The notes beneath the pieces are model-generated. The model did not search any database and had not been told where the DNA came from. It saw only the letters and a program-made list of their open reading frames with translations. The position numbers and the translations under genes are program-made. Shown piece after piece: positions 17,177 to 26,223 of a stretch of 48,135 bases of DNA; positions within the stretch are counted from its first letter, which is position 1; each line of letters begins with the position of its first letter. Origin of the DNA: Flavobacteriales bacterium (GTDB taxonomy: Bacteria > Bacteroidota > Bacteroidia > Flavobacteriales > UBA1820); the NCBI GenBank assembly GCA_017620815.1, contig JAGAUI010000002.1:1-48135 (forward strand), given 5' to 3'.

Positions 17177-18334
17177 ATGAAAAAACACATCATTATGCTA
17201 TTTGGGTTATTGTGTGCTGTTTCGTTTGAGGCACAGGCACAGGATAATCTGGTGGCCAAAACACAAGGAGGAGCAGGTGCAGATTCTTCCAAATTCACTT
17301 TTACGCACCAAAAACAAATTCCTCATACTCCCGTTAAAAACCAAGCTAGCTCCAGCACATGTTGGTCATATTCTGGTCTTTCTGTCATAGAAACCGAGGC
17401 TATGCGTCTAGGTAAAGGAACTCTGGACCTTGCCGAAATGTACGTCGTTAGAAAAGTATGGCAGGACAAGGCTTTGCGTTATGTGCGTATGCAGGGTAGC
17501 AATACATTTGCTCCTGGAGCCGAAGGTCCAGACGTGCTAGATGTGATAAGAAAATATGGTATAGTTCCTCAAGAAGTATATCCCGGTCTTATCCAAGGCG
17601 AAGAACTTAACAACCACAACGAAATGGACCGTGCCCTTACAGAATATATCAAAGGCGTAGTGAGAAGCCGAGTGATAAGAGGAGACTGGATGGAAGGATT
17701 TAACGGCATACTAGACCGTTATCTAGGCCCAGAACCCAAAGAATTTACATATAACGGCAAGATATACACTCCTCGCACATTTGCCGATGAAGTGGTAGGA
17801 GTAAATCCTCTAGACTATGTATATATCACATCTTGGACACATCTACCATATTATGAAAAATCACATCTGCTAGTTCCAGACAACTGGGCTTGGGAATCTT
17901 TCTATAACGTAAAACTAGACGAAATGATGAGCGTTATAGACAATGCCATAGAAAAAGGATATAGCGTACTATGGGCTGCCGATGTATCTGAACGTGGATT
18001 CTCTTCTCGTACAGGACTGGCTATCGTTCCTGCCGATGATAAAGACAAAGACATATTTGATGGGCCAAAAGAAGAAAAAGTAATCACAGAATCTATGCGT
18101 CAGAAGGGTTTTGATGATTATTCTACACAGGACGACCACGGTATGGAGCTAGTAGGTACAACTCAAGACCAGAGCGGCAAGAAATACTACATAGTTAAAA
18201 ACTCATGGGGTACTACCCGCGGACGCGATGGTGGTTATATCTATGCTAGCGTACCATACGTTCAGCTTAAAACTATTTCTATCATCGTTCATCGTGATGC
18301 TGTTCCAGAAGAAATACTATCAAAATTGAAATAA
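17177..18334 (+). CDS. Secreted C1B-family cysteine peptidase (bleomycin hydrolase/aminopeptidase C type), copy 1
   Basis: A papain-fold peptidase with a Sec signal peptide (residues 1-22, ending AQAQ). Oxyanion Gln56 and catalytic Cys62 lie in the KNQASSSTCW block, His321 in DDHGMELVG and Asn342 in VKNSWG, so the triad is complete. Family C1B enzymes remove N-terminal residues; cytosolic forms are hexamers, while Bacteroidetes often carry exported forms. Together with the paralogue 26 nt downstream it forms a tandem pair. Both likely feed on peptides in the periplasm or outside. No pro-domain is obvious. Confidence 0.92.
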   Translation: MKKHIIMLFGLLCAVSFEAQAQDNLVAKTQGGAGADSSKFTFTHQKQIPHTPVKNQASSSTCWSYSGLSVIETEAMRLGKGTLDLAEMYVVRKVWQDKALRYVRMQGSNTFAPGAEGPDVLDVIRKYGIVPQEVYPGLIQGEELNNHNEMDRALTEYIKGVVRSRVIRGDWMEGFNGILDRYLGPEPKEFTYNGKIYTPRTFADEVVGVNPLDYVYITSWTHLPYYEKSHLLVPDNWAWESFYNVKLDEMMSVIDNAIEKGYSVLWAADVSERGFSSRTGLAIVPADDKDKDIFDGPKEEKVITESMRQKGFDDYSTQDDHGMELVGTTQDQSGKKYYIVKNSWGTTRGRDGGYIYASVPYVQLKTISIIVHRDAVPEEILSKLK

Positions 18335-18360
18335 ATCCTCTTTCTATAAAAATTTACCAG

Positions 18361-19503
18361 ATGAATACAATAAAAACATTAGCGATATGTGCATTGGCTT
18401 TTATGACCTCTAGTGTTGCGGCACAAGAGGACACCAAAAGCAAAACTGCCGATGTACAGAAAAAATACAGCTACCGCGTAGTTAAAGAAAACAAATACAC
18501 TCCAGTTAAAGACCAAGCCAAATCTGGTACATGCTGGTGTTATGCAGGTACATCATTTCTAGAGTCTGAAGCTCTACGCAAAGGCAAAAAAGAGCTTGAC
18601 CTCTCTGAAATGTTCTCGGTATATCATCAGTATCGTCTTAAAGCCGAAAAATACGTACGTATGCATGGCCAGAGCCGTTTTTCTCCCGGCGGTCAAGCAT
18701 CAGACGTTATGGACGTATATCGTCTTTATGGTGCAGTTCCACAGGAAGTATATGAAGGTCTTACCGATGACGAACTAGTAAACGACCATGGCGACCTTCA
18801 CCGTGAATTGCGTCAATTCCTAGACACACTTATCAAGAAACGCAAGATACGTGGAGACTGGCGTGAGGCATTTGATGGCATACTTAAACGTTATCTAGGC
18901 TGTCCTCCAGAGGAGTTTGTATATCAAGGCAAAAAATATACTCCTCGTTCATTTGCCGATAAAATGATAGGTCTTAACATGGATGAAAACGTATATCTAG
19001 TTTCATGGAAAAGCGAACCAGCTTATAAAAAGACTGTCCTAGAAGTGCCAGACAACTGGACTTGGGAGAAATACTGGAACGTACCGCTAGACGACATGAT
19101 TAAATGTATAGACACTGCCCTAGAGAGAGGATATACTGTTGCTTGGTCATCAGACATGAGTGAGAGCTACTTCTCTACCCCACTAGGCATGGCATATGTT
19201 CCAAAGGACGACAAATGGAAACTGGAAGACGGGCCTTGTGAAGAAAAGGTTATAGACGAAGACCTACGTCAATGGGCTTATGATACATATCGCACAGTAG
19301 ATGACCATGCTATGCACATAGTAGGAACTGCTACCGATGATGCTGGCACCAAATACTACATCATCAAAAACTCTTGGGGTACAGACCCGGGCTACAAAGG
19401 AATGTATTACATAAGCGAAGCATTTATGCGTTACAAGACTATATGTCTTATCATCAATCGCGGAGGTATGCCAGAAGATGTAATGGCAAAACTTTCTGAA
19501 TAA
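18361..19503 (+). CDS. Secreted C1B-family cysteine peptidase, copy 2
   Basis: A paralogue of the preceding gene, with the same length and layout: signal peptide 1-21, oxyanion Gln52 and Cys58 in KDQAKSGTCW, His316 in DDHAMHIVG, Asn337 in IKNSWG. The CW pair is followed by C60 rather than the S of copy 1. The middle sections are clearly alignable (both have an RGDW stretch, a LDRYLG/LKRYLG motif and DNW.WE), so this is a tandem duplication that has diverged. It is co-transcribed with copy 1 and ends in a strong terminator. Substrate differences between the copies cannot be deduced. Confidence 0.92.
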   Translation: MNTIKTLAICALAFMTSSVAAQEDTKSKTADVQKKYSYRVVKENKYTPVKDQAKSGTCWCYAGTSFLESEALRKGKKELDLSEMFSVYHQYRLKAEKYVRMHGQSRFSPGGQASDVMDVYRLYGAVPQEVYEGLTDDELVNDHGDLHRELRQFLDTLIKKRKIRGDWREAFDGILKRYLGCPPEEFVYQGKKYTPRSFADKMIGLNMDENVYLVSWKSEPAYKKTVLEVPDNWTWEKYWNVPLDDMIKCIDTALERGYTVAWSSDMSESYFSTPLGMAYVPKDDKWKLEDGPCEEKVIDEDLRQWAYDTYRTVDDHAMHIVGTATDDAGTKYYIIKNSWGTDPGYKGMYYISEAFMRYKTICLIINRGGMPEDVMAKLSE

Positions 19504-19520
19504 GATACATTTCAATAATA

Positions 19521-19559
19521 AAAAGTGCGGCAGCCCCAAGGGCTGCCGCACTTTTTTTT
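19521..19559 (+). terminator. Terminator of the C1B peptidase pair
   Basis: A 16-bp stem (19521-19536 with 19540-19555) with a 3-nt loop runs into eight T (19552-19559). Confidence 0.92.
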
Positions 19560-19702
19560 CCTGTTCTCATCAGCTACCCTTGATGAATTTGTTTGGAAAA
19601 GTAAAAACCTAAATTTTGCAAAAAAACAGGCGTCTTTTGAGCAAAAAACCATGTTTTTTGATAGTTTGGAGTGTAAAAAATTGTAATCTCTTCAAAATAA
19701 AG

Positions 19703-19739
19703 ATAAAAATATAGGAGTCCTTTTGGGACTCCTATATTT
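19703..19739 (-). terminator. Terminator after tRNA-Arg
   Basis: A 14-bp stem (19707-19720 with 19726-19739) precedes a T-rich stretch on the minus strand, 7 nt after the tRNA-Arg 3' end. Confidence 0.75.
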
Positions 19740-19745
19740 CTTTTG

Positions 19746-19819
19746 TGATCGAGGCGGGATTCGAACCCACGACCGACTGATTAGAAATCAGTTGCTCTAT
19801 CCAGCTGAGCTACTCGACC
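19746..19819 (-). tRNA. tRNA-Arg (anticodon TCT)
   Basis: A cloverleaf of 74 nt: the acceptor GGTCGAG pairs with CTCGATC (one G-T), the anticodon stem ACTGA/TCAGT encloses TTTCTAA, and the T arm is GTGGG-TTCGAAT-CCCGC. The anticodon TCT reads AGA. The 3' CCA is not encoded (the next bases are CAA). Confidence 0.95.
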
Positions 19820-19824
19820 TCACC

Positions 19825-19856
19825 AAAAAAAAGCCGCCTTATAAAAAGCGGCTTTT
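19825..19856 (-). terminator. Terminator between tRNA-Pro and tRNA-Arg
   Basis: A 9-bp stem (19829-19837 with 19848-19856) precedes a run of eight T on the minus strand. It lies 4 nt after tRNA-Pro, so read-through would be needed for tRNA-Arg to share the upstream promoter. Confidence 0.75.
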
Positions 19857-19860
19857 ATTG

Positions 19861-19935
19861 TCGGGGTAACAGGATTCGAACCTGTGACCTCCTGCTCCCA
19901 AAGCAGGCGCGATGACCGGACTACGCTACACCCCG
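19861..19935 (-). tRNA. tRNA-Pro (anticodon TGG)
   Basis: A 75-nt cloverleaf: the acceptor CGGGGTG pairs with TACCCCG (one G-T), and the anticodon stem CCTGC/GCAGG encloses TTTGGGA. C at position 1 is typical of tRNA-Pro. CCA is not encoded. Confidence 0.95.
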
Positions 19936-19943
19936 AGTATCTG

Positions 19944-20033
19944 TGGCGGTGAGAAGGGGATTCGAACCCCTGGTACGGTTACCCGTACGGCAGTTTAGCA
20001 AACTGCTGGTTTAAGCCACTCACCCATCTCACC
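19944..20033 (-). tRNA. tRNA-Ser (anticodon GCT)
   Basis: The acceptor GGTGAGA pairs with TCTCACC, the anticodon stem GCAGT/ACTGC encloses TTGCTAA, and there is a long variable arm (GTACGG/CCGTAC), as required for tRNA-Ser. The discriminator G is followed by an encoded CCA (19944-19946), unlike its two neighbours. Confidence 0.95.
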
Positions 20034-20086
20034 ATTGTTCCAATGAACGTTTTCTCTTCCAGCAGAGGTTCGCCGTTTTGTGAGTG

Positions 20087-20118
20087 CAAATATATGGCAA
20101 ATATTTTTCTCCTCCAAA
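20087..20118 (-). promoter_or_regulatory. Promoter of the tRNA cluster
   Basis: A full Bacteroidetes promoter on the minus strand: -33 TTTG (20115-20118), a 20-nt spacer, and -7 TATATTTG (20087-20094), about 50 nt before tRNA-Ser. This is the best promoter match in the window. Confidence 0.8.
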
Positions 20119-20189
20119 CATTTTTTCAAAAAAAAATTCACCTATGTAAAAAACATTCTTTTCTCAAACTCTTTTCTCGTTTATTTTCA

Positions 20190-20197
20190 TACATTTG
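20190..20197 (+). promoter_or_regulatory. -7 promoter element for the CBM9-like gene
   Basis: TACATTTG matches TAnnTTTG 23 nt before the ATG at 20221. Confidence 0.5.
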
Positions 20198-20220
20198 TAT
20201 TTTGAAAAAAATTTATAAAA

Positions 20221-20859
20221 ATGGAAATGATATTTATACAGATAGCTGCTTCGCTGCTTAATATGAGCGACGCTACGGTTGAATTGCGTGAAAACGCCCC
20301 TGCACAGAAGATAAATGTAGTAAACTGGGAGAACTTCCCTTACGCTCCAGATGTTACATTCTGGGCTGGTTGGAATAAGGAGGGACTTATCCTTTCTTTC
20401 CATGTAAAGGAAAAACACATTCTTTCTCTTTATAACACGCTATATGCTCCTGCATATGAAAACAGTTGTGTGGAGTTTTTCTTCTCTCCCGAAGGCAATA
20501 ATGCTTACTATAACCTAGAAATGAGTTGTACAGGCTCACGACTATGGCACTCTAAAAACGAAAAAGGAGAGAAAACAGCATTTGGTGATGAAGAGATAGC
20601 CAAAATCAAAATCAAGACTTCACTACCAGAATTCACTCTTATAGACGACCGCAACGGAGGCGAATGGGACCTTACAGTAGTTATCCCTGCCGAAGTCCTA
20701 CCAGAAGGATTCCTAGAAAGCGGACGCGAATTCACTGCCAATTTCTACAAATGTGGAGATAAGACCATGGATAAACACTATCTCTCTTGGTCACCTATAG
20801 AGACAGAAAAACCATCTTTCCACCAGCCAAAATATTTTGGCAAAGTAAAATTACAGTAA
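20221..20859 (+). CDS. CBM9-like carbohydrate-binding domain protein
   Basis: The 212 residues form a single beta-sandwich of the carbohydrate-binding family 9-like type. The sequence FWAGWNKEGLILSFHVKE, ENSCVEFFFSPEG, YYNLEMSCTG and WDLTVVIPAEVL follows the strand order of that family. No catalytic module, signal peptide or membrane segment is present. Many Bacteroidetes encode such stand-alone proteins of unknown role. It is the first gene of a likely three-gene operon; the next gene starts 3 nt after its stop. Confidence 0.8.
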   Translation: MEMIFIQIAASLLNMSDATVELRENAPAQKINVVNWENFPYAPDVTFWAGWNKEGLILSFHVKEKHILSLYNTLYAPAYENSCVEFFFSPEGNNAYYNLEMSCTGSRLWHSKNEKGEKTAFGDEEIAKIKIKTSLPEFTLIDDRNGGEWDLTVVIPAEVLPEGFLESGREFTANFYKCGDKTMDKHYLSWSPIETEKPSFHQPKYFGKVKLQ

Positions 20860-20862
20860 AGA

Positions 20863-21189
20863 ATGGACATAGAGGAGATACGCGAGTATTGCCTCTCTCT
20901 GCATAGGGATGTAGAGGAATGTATGCCATTTGGGGAAGAACATCTAGTATTTAAGATAGGAGGCAAGATGTTCTTGCTGATGGACATAAACACGCGTTGG
21001 GTGGCGGTAAAATGCGACCCTGCTCTAGCCATAGAATTAAGGGACAGATATGAGTGTGTGAGTCCTGCTTGGCATATGAATAAAAAGCATTGGAATGGGA
21101 TAGATACCATAAGTGCATCTGGAGAGAGACTGAAAGAATGGATACTGCATTCATACACATTGGTAGAAAAGAAATCAAAAAGAAAATAG
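20863..21189 (+). CDS. MmcQ/YjbR family protein
   Basis: The 108 residues include the family signature KCDPALAIELRDRY and the AWHMNKKHWNGID block. The fold is a double-wing, DNA-binding-like one, but the biochemical role is not established. It sits 3 nt after the CBM9-like gene and 28 nt before the nucleotidyltransferase gene, so it is probably co-transcribed. The Lys-rich end (EKKSKRK) is common in the family. Confidence 0.88.
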   Translation: MDIEEIREYCLSLHRDVEECMPFGEEHLVFKIGGKMFLLMDINTRWVAVKCDPALAIELRDRYECVSPAWHMNKKHWNGIDTISASGERLKEWILHSYTLVEKKSKRK

Positions 21190-21217
21190 ATTTAACAACA
21201 TATAACACTATAAAAAA

Positions 21218-22126
21218 ATGAAGCCCACATTACTTATTTTGGCTGCCGGTATGGGTAGCCGCTATGGAGGATTAAAGCAACTAGACCAGTTTGGACCTTC
21301 TGGAGAAACCATCATGGACTATTCTGTTTATGATGCTATGAAGGCAGGTTTTGGCAAAGTTGTATTTATCATTCGCGAAGATTTTGCCGCCGAATTCAAG
21401 GAAAAAATTATCTCCAAATACGAAGGCAAAATCCCAGTAGAGATAGTATTTCAATCCCTAGACCGCATCCCAGAAGGATACACACTTAATCCAGAACGTA
21501 GCAAACCTCTAGGTACTGCTCACGCCGTATGGTGTGCCCGCGAAGTTCTAGATACTCCATTTGCTGTCATAAATGCCGACGATTTCTATGGTAGCGGTTC
21601 TTTTAAGATAATGGCAGACTATCTATCACAGATGGATGATGCATCTACTGCTCGTCAAGTGATGGTAGGTTACATGGTTAAAAACACTCTTTCTGAAAAT
21701 GGAAGCGTATCTCGCGGTGTGTGTGAGATAAAGGAAGACGGCACACTAGGAACCATCATAGAACGTACCAAAATCTACACCAAAGAGGACGGAAGTATAG
21801 TATTTGAAGAAGATGGAGAAGAAACGCCACTAGAGCCAGAAACCGTTGTATCTATGAATATGATGGGATTCTCTTCTTCTACACTTTCATATTATGACAG
21901 CGACCTTAAAGCGTTCCTAGATGAAAATGCGGGAGAGTTGAAAAAAGAGTTCTTCCTCCCTCTAGTGCTTAACAACCTTATACAGCGTGGTATTTCATGT
22001 GTAGATGTTCTCACCACTACCGAACAATGGTATGGTGTAACATATCCAGAAGACAAACCATCTGTTATAGAATCAATAGATAAAAAAATAAAAGATGGCA
22101 TATATCCTACACCTCTGTGGAAATAG
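21218..22126 (+). CDS. Nucleotidyltransferase (sugar-1-phosphate type)
   Basis: An NTP-transferase (GT-A) fold. LILAAGMGSRYGGLKQL at residues 5-21 is the nucleotide-binding loop, AVINADDFYG carries the metal-binding Asp pair, and VSMNMMGFSSS lies in the sugar-binding part. The family makes NDP-sugars or NDP-alcohols from a phosphorylated substrate; the actual substrate is not evident. In related genomes it is often paired with a small-molecule kinase, which is missing here. The 302 residues are full length. It ends in a terminator shared with glnS. Confidence 0.88.
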   Translation: MKPTLLILAAGMGSRYGGLKQLDQFGPSGETIMDYSVYDAMKAGFGKVVFIIREDFAAEFKEKIISKYEGKIPVEIVFQSLDRIPEGYTLNPERSKPLGTAHAVWCAREVLDTPFAVINADDFYGSGSFKIMADYLSQMDDASTARQVMVGYMVKNTLSENGSVSRGVCEIKEDGTLGTIIERTKIYTKEDGSIVFEEDGEETPLEPETVVSMNMMGFSSSTLSYYDSDLKAFLDENAGELKKEFFLPLVLNNLIQRGISCVDVLTTTEQWYGVTYPEDKPSVIESIDKKIKDGIYPTPLWK

Positions 22127-22144
22127 GATATCATAACGACCAAA

Positions 22145-22174
22145 AAAATCGGCAGCCGTACGACTGCCGATTTT
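22145..22174. terminator. Bidirectional terminator between the nucleotidyltransferase gene and glnS
   Basis: An 11-bp stem AAAATCGGCAG/CTGCCGATTTT with an 8-nt loop lies between convergent genes. Confidence 0.88.
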
Positions 22175-22192
22175 CTTTATATACATATAAAA

Positions 22193-23902
22193 CTAATTTT
22201 TCTTCTGTTCTTTTGCCCAAGTGTCTTTAAGACCTACCGTACGGTTAAAGACCAGTTTTTCTGCTGTAGAATCACTATCTACACAGAAATATCCCAAGCG
22301 TTGGAACTGCATAGAGTCTCCTACCTTGTATTTGGTGATAGAAGGCTCCATTACAGCATTCTCTATCACGCGTAGAGAGTCTGGGTTAAGATATTCCTTA
22401 AAGTCATGGTCTTTATGTCCATCTGGAGCTTCGTCATTAAACAGACGGTCATATAGACGTACTTCGGCTTTGACGGCAGCATGTGCTGGCACCCAATGCA
22501 GTGTTCCTTTGACCTTACGCATAGAAGCCTCACTACCACTACCCGATAGCGTTTCTGGGTCATAAGAACAGTGTATTTCTGTGATGCGACCTTCGCTGTC
22601 TTTTACTACGCTTTCGGCCTTGATGATATAAGCTCCTTTTAAGCGAACTTCACCACCGGGACGTAGGCGGAAGTATTTTTTTGGAGCATCTTCCATAAAG
22701 TCATCGCGTTCTATATAGATTTCGCGAGAGAAAGGAACCTCACGAGAACCACTTTCTGGGTCTTCGGGGTTATTTTCTATCATTACTGTTTCTATTTTAC
22801 CTTCTGGATAGTTATCTATGATGACTTTGACAGGGTCTAGAACAGCCATCACACGTGGAGCTATCTTATTTAGGTGGTCTCTTACGCTGAATTCTAGCAA
22901 AGCGACATCTATTATGTTTTCACGGCGGGCAACACCTATCGTCTCACAGAAACGACGTATAGATTCTGGAGTGTATCCTCTACGACGCAATCCCGATATG
23001 GTAGGCATACGAGGGTCATCCCAACCATTTACATGACCTTCGTTTACCAGCTGGAGGAGTTTACGTTTACTCATCACAGTATATGTCATATTAAGACGAG
23101 CAAACTCCCACTGACGTGGGCGATGACCTCCATCATATACTTGGTCTAGGAACCATTCATACAGCGGACGATGTACCTCAAACTCTAGCGTACATATAGA
23201 GTGTGTGATACCTTCTACATAGTCGCTCTGACCATGAGCATAGTCATACATAGGATAGATACACCATTTATCTCCTGTACGATGATGGGTGGCGTGAATG
23301 ATACGATACATAATAGGGTCACGCATGTGCATATTTGGAGATGTCATATCAATCTTGGCACGTAACACACACGCTCCATCTGGATACTCTCCTGCACGCA
23401 TCTTCTCAAATTCTGCCAAGTTTTCTTCCACGCTTCTATTGCGGTAAGGGCTTTCTATGCCGGGAGCAGTAGGTTCGCCTTTTTGAGCGGCTATCTCTTC
23501 GCTAGTCTGGTGGTCAACATATGCCTTACCTTCTTTTATCATTTTTATAGCCCACTCATACAGCTGGTCAAAATAATCAGAAGTATAACGCTCTTGACCA
23601 TTCCATTTAAAACCAAGCCACTCTACATCTCTTTTTATAGAGTCCACATACTCTTGGTCTTCTTTGGCAGGGTTGGTATCGTCAAAACGCAGGTTACAGG
23701 GAGCGTTATATTTTTTGGCTAGTCCAAAGTTAAGGCAAATGCTTTTGGCATGACCTATGTGTAGGTATCCGTTGGGTTCGGGAGGGAAACGAGTGTGTAC
23801 AGCACTATCGTTCTTGCCGTTGCGTATATCTTCTTCTATTACAGTCTCGATAAAATTGAGTGATTTTTCACTCTCTGTGAGATTTACTATTTCTTCGCTC
23901 AT
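22193..23902 (-). CDS. glnS: Glutaminyl-tRNA synthetase
   Basis: A class I synthetase that charges tRNA-Gln in the cytosol. The HIGH motif is at 48-51 in [15 protein letters not shown] and the KMSKS equivalent is VMSKRKL, near residue 280. The catalytic core and the C-terminal double beta-barrel anticodon domain are complete; 569 residues compares with about 554 in E. coli. A direct GlnRS means Gln-tRNA does not have to be made by amidation. It is transcribed alone, and its promoter overlaps that of the divergent S46 peptidase gene. Confidence 0.97.
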   Translation of the reverse strand: MSEEIVNLTESEKSLNFIETVIEEDIRNGKNDSAVHTRFPPEPNGYLHIGHAKSICLNFGLAKKYNAPCNLRFDDTNPAKEDQEYVDSIKRDVEWLGFKWNGQERYTSDYFDQLYEWAIKMIKEGKAYVDHQTSEEIAAQKGEPTAPGIESPYRNRSVEENLAEFEKMRAGEYPDGACVLRAKIDMTSPNMHMRDPIMYRIIHATHHRTGDKWCIYPMYDYAHGQSDYVEGITHSICTLEFEVHRPLYEWFLDQVYDGGHRPRQWEFARLNMTYTVMSKRKLLQLVNEGHVNGWDDPRMPTISGLRRRGYTPESIRRFCETIGVARRENIIDVALLEFSVRDHLNKIAPRVMAVLDPVKVIIDNYPEGKIETVMIENNPEDPESGSREVPFSREIYIERDDFMEDAPKKYFRLRPGGEVRLKGAYIIKAESVVKDSEGRITEIHCSYDPETLSGSGSEASMRKVKGTLHWVPAHAAVKAEVRLYDRLFNDEAPDGHKDHDFKEYLNPDSLRVIENAVMEPSITKYKVGDSMQFQRLGYFCVDSDSTAEKLVFNRTVGLKDTWAKEQKKN

Positions 23903-23918
23903 TTATGATGTAATGTTA

Positions 23919-23950
23919 TTTGGTCTAATGTGCAAAATTAAGTATTTTCG
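23919..23950 (+). promoter_or_regulatory. Promoter of the S46 peptidase gene
   Basis: -33 TTTG (23919-23922), a 20-nt spacer, and -7 TATTTTCG (23943-23950, one mismatch to TAnnTTTG), 32 nt before the ATG. Confidence 0.6.
23933..23940 (-). promoter_or_regulatory. -7 promoter element for glnS
   Basis: TAATTTTG on the minus strand matches TAnnTTTG, 30 nt upstream of the glnS ATG and inside the spacer of the opposing promoter. Confidence 0.5.
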
Positions 23951-23982
23951 CAAGAAAAATAAAAACATTAAATACATAAACG

Positions 23983-26163
23983 ATGAATATACGTAAATCT
24001 ATCTTATCCATAGCCTTTTTTATGAGTGCAGCCATCACTCTTACAGCTGCCGAAGGTATGTGGATACCACTATTCCTTAAAAAACTCAACGAAGCAGAAA
24101 TGAAATCTCTAGGCATGAAAATAGATGCCGAAGATATTTATTCTGTAAATCGTTCTTCTCTCAAAGACGCTGTGGTACTCTTTGGAGGGGGATGTACTGG
24201 AGAAGTAGTATCTCCCGAAGGTCTTCTACTTACCAACCATCACTGTGGATATTCTGTAATAGCCTCTCATTCAACTATGGAGAACAATATCCTCCAGAAT
24301 GGCTTTTGGGCAAAAAATAAAAGTGAAGAACTTATAAATCCTTCGCTATCGGTAACGTTTATAAAACGCATAGAAGAAGTAACCGATGCCGCTCTTACTG
24401 GTGTTACAGATGACATGGACCTTAAAAGTCGTAATGAAAAAATAGCACAAAACATACGTGCCATACGCGACACTGCACGCCGTGAAGAATGGCAAAATGT
24501 AGAAATAAAACCATTTTTTAAGGACAACCGTTATTTTATGTTCATTCGTGAGACATATAGCGACGTACGTCTAGTAGGTTGTCCTCCTGTATCGGTAGGT
24601 AAGTATGGTAGCGAGACCGACAACTGGGTATGGCCTCGTCATACGGGAGATTTTTCTGTGTTCCGCATCTATGCCGATAAAAACAACCGTCCTGCTGCTC
24701 CATCGGAAGACAACGTGCCTTATCGTCCAGACCACTTCTTCCCTATATCTATAAACGGCATAGAGGAAGGTGATTTTACGCTGGTATTTGGTTTCCCTGG
24801 TCGTACAGACGAATACCTTCCTGCTCCTGCACTGGAACAGACTGCCAATCACCGCAATCCTGTCAAGGTGGGTATGAGAGATATAGCTCTTAAAGTATGG
24901 GGTGAAGAGATGCGTGCCAATGACACTACCAAACTAGTCTATGCCAACCGTTATTCATCTGTTGCCAACGCTTGGAAGAAATGGCAAGGAGAGTCATTGG
25001 GACTTAACCGTACAGGAGGATATGACAAAAAGAAACGCTATGAGGCCGATTTTTTGGCTACCGAAGTAGGTAAACGTCCAGAAAACACCCAACTGTTAAA
25101 TGACCTATATGCCCAGTATGAGAAACTCCTTCCATATGGTATAGCTTATGATATCACAAGTGAATTCTCTTCGCTTTCAGATGCATATAAACTATATAGT
25201 GCCATTGCTCGTGTGCTTTCCAGTAAAGATGCCAACCAAATAGAACGCTATAAAAAGACAGCTTACTCACTGCTAGATGCACGTACACTACCCATAGACC
25301 GCCGTGCATTTGTGAAATTGGCAGATTTTTGGGTGAAAAACATTCCTTCACAGTTTGTACCAGAAGCTGTAAGTGCTATCTATAAAGAATGTGGCGAAGA
25401 CTGGAACAAAGTAGCCGATAAGGTTTACAACCACCCTATTTTCACAAAAGAGGGTATAGATGCTTTACTTGCCAAAGACGCAGAATCTCGCAAGAAAGAA
25501 TTTGCTGAAAGTCCACTTGCAGTACTTTTCTCCAGCGTGAATAATATGATGATAGATAAAGTAGTGCCTGTATATAACGAAGTAAATACACAGATAGCAT
25601 TCCTTATGAAACGTTATATGGCCGCACAGATGGAGGCATTCCCAGATAAAGCATTCTTCCCAGATGCCAATCTTACATTACGTGCTTCCTATGGTCAAGT
25701 AAAAGGTATGCAGGCTCGTGATGGTATTTATTACATCCCACAGACATTCCTAGATGGTGTGATAGAAAAATACATTCCTGGAGATTTTGAATATGACCTT
25801 CCAGCCAAAGTCCTAGAACTACATGAAAAGAAAGACTATGGACGTTATGCCGATAGTAAAGGTCGTATGCCTGTATGTTTCATAGCTACCAACCACACTA
25901 CTGGTGGTAATAGTGGCTCTCCCGCTGTCAATGCTTATGGGCAGCTAATAGGTCTTAATTTTGATAGACTATGGGAGGGGACTATGAGTGACCTTAATTA
26001 TGATGCGTCTATATGCCGTAACATAATGGTGGACATACGTTATGTCCTATGGTTGATAGACAAGGTAGGAGGTGCTGGATATCTCCTAGACGAGATGACC
26101 ATTATCCAAGGCGATGAAAACGCCTCCAAACCTGCTGGTAAAAAAGACAAGAAAAGAAAATAA
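23983..26163 (+). CDS. S46-family dipeptidyl-peptidase, DPP11-like (acidic P1)
   Basis: An exported serine exopeptidase that releases dipeptides. The signal peptide ends near residue 22 (LTAAEG). The catalytic His is in TNHHCGY (86-87), Asp223 in RHTGDFSVFR and Ser644 in GGNSGSPAV. The S1 residue 18 positions after the serine is Arg662 (GLNFDRLWEGTMSD). In Porphyromonas gingivalis, DPP11 has Arg at this place and prefers Asp/Glu at P1, while DPP7 has Gly, so acidic specificity is inferred. The 726 residues are full length, with a Lys-rich tail. It is transcribed alone. With the C1B pair it suggests peptide feeding. Confidence 0.94.
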   Translation: MNIRKSILSIAFFMSAAITLTAAEGMWIPLFLKKLNEAEMKSLGMKIDAEDIYSVNRSSLKDAVVLFGGGCTGEVVSPEGLLLTNHHCGYSVIASHSTMENNILQNGFWAKNKSEELINPSLSVTFIKRIEEVTDAALTGVTDDMDLKSRNEKIAQNIRAIRDTARREEWQNVEIKPFFKDNRYFMFIRETYSDVRLVGCPPVSVGKYGSETDNWVWPRHTGDFSVFRIYADKNNRPAAPSEDNVPYRPDHFFPISINGIEEGDFTLVFGFPGRTDEYLPAPALEQTANHRNPVKVGMRDIALKVWGEEMRANDTTKLVYANRYSSVANAWKKWQGESLGLNRTGGYDKKKRYEADFLATEVGKRPENTQLLNDLYAQYEKLLPYGIAYDITSEFSSLSDAYKLYSAIARVLSSKDANQIERYKKTAYSLLDARTLPIDRRAFVKLADFWVKNIPSQFVPEAVSAIYKECGEDWNKVADKVYNHPIFTKEGIDALLAKDAESRKKEFAESPLAVLFSSVNNMMIDKVVPVYNEVNTQIAFLMKRYMAAQMEAFPDKAFFPDANLTLRASYGQVKGMQARDGIYYIPQTFLDGVIEKYIPGDFEYDLPAKVLELHEKKDYGRYADSKGRMPVCFIATNHTTGGNSGSPAVNAYGQLIGLNFDRLWEGTMSDLNYDASICRNIMVDIRYVLWLIDKVGGAGYLLDEMTIIQGDENASKPAGKKDKKRK

Positions 26164-26186
26164 GAATTGTCAGTCATAAAAAATCC

Positions 26187-26210
26187 CGCCCTTTCAGGGC
26201 GTCTTTTTTT
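26187..26210 (+). terminator. Terminator of the S46 peptidase gene
   Basis: CGCCCT-TTC-AGGGCG (26187-26201) is followed by a near-continuous T run to 26210. Confidence 0.8.
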
Positions 26211-26223
26211 ATGGTAATAAATA

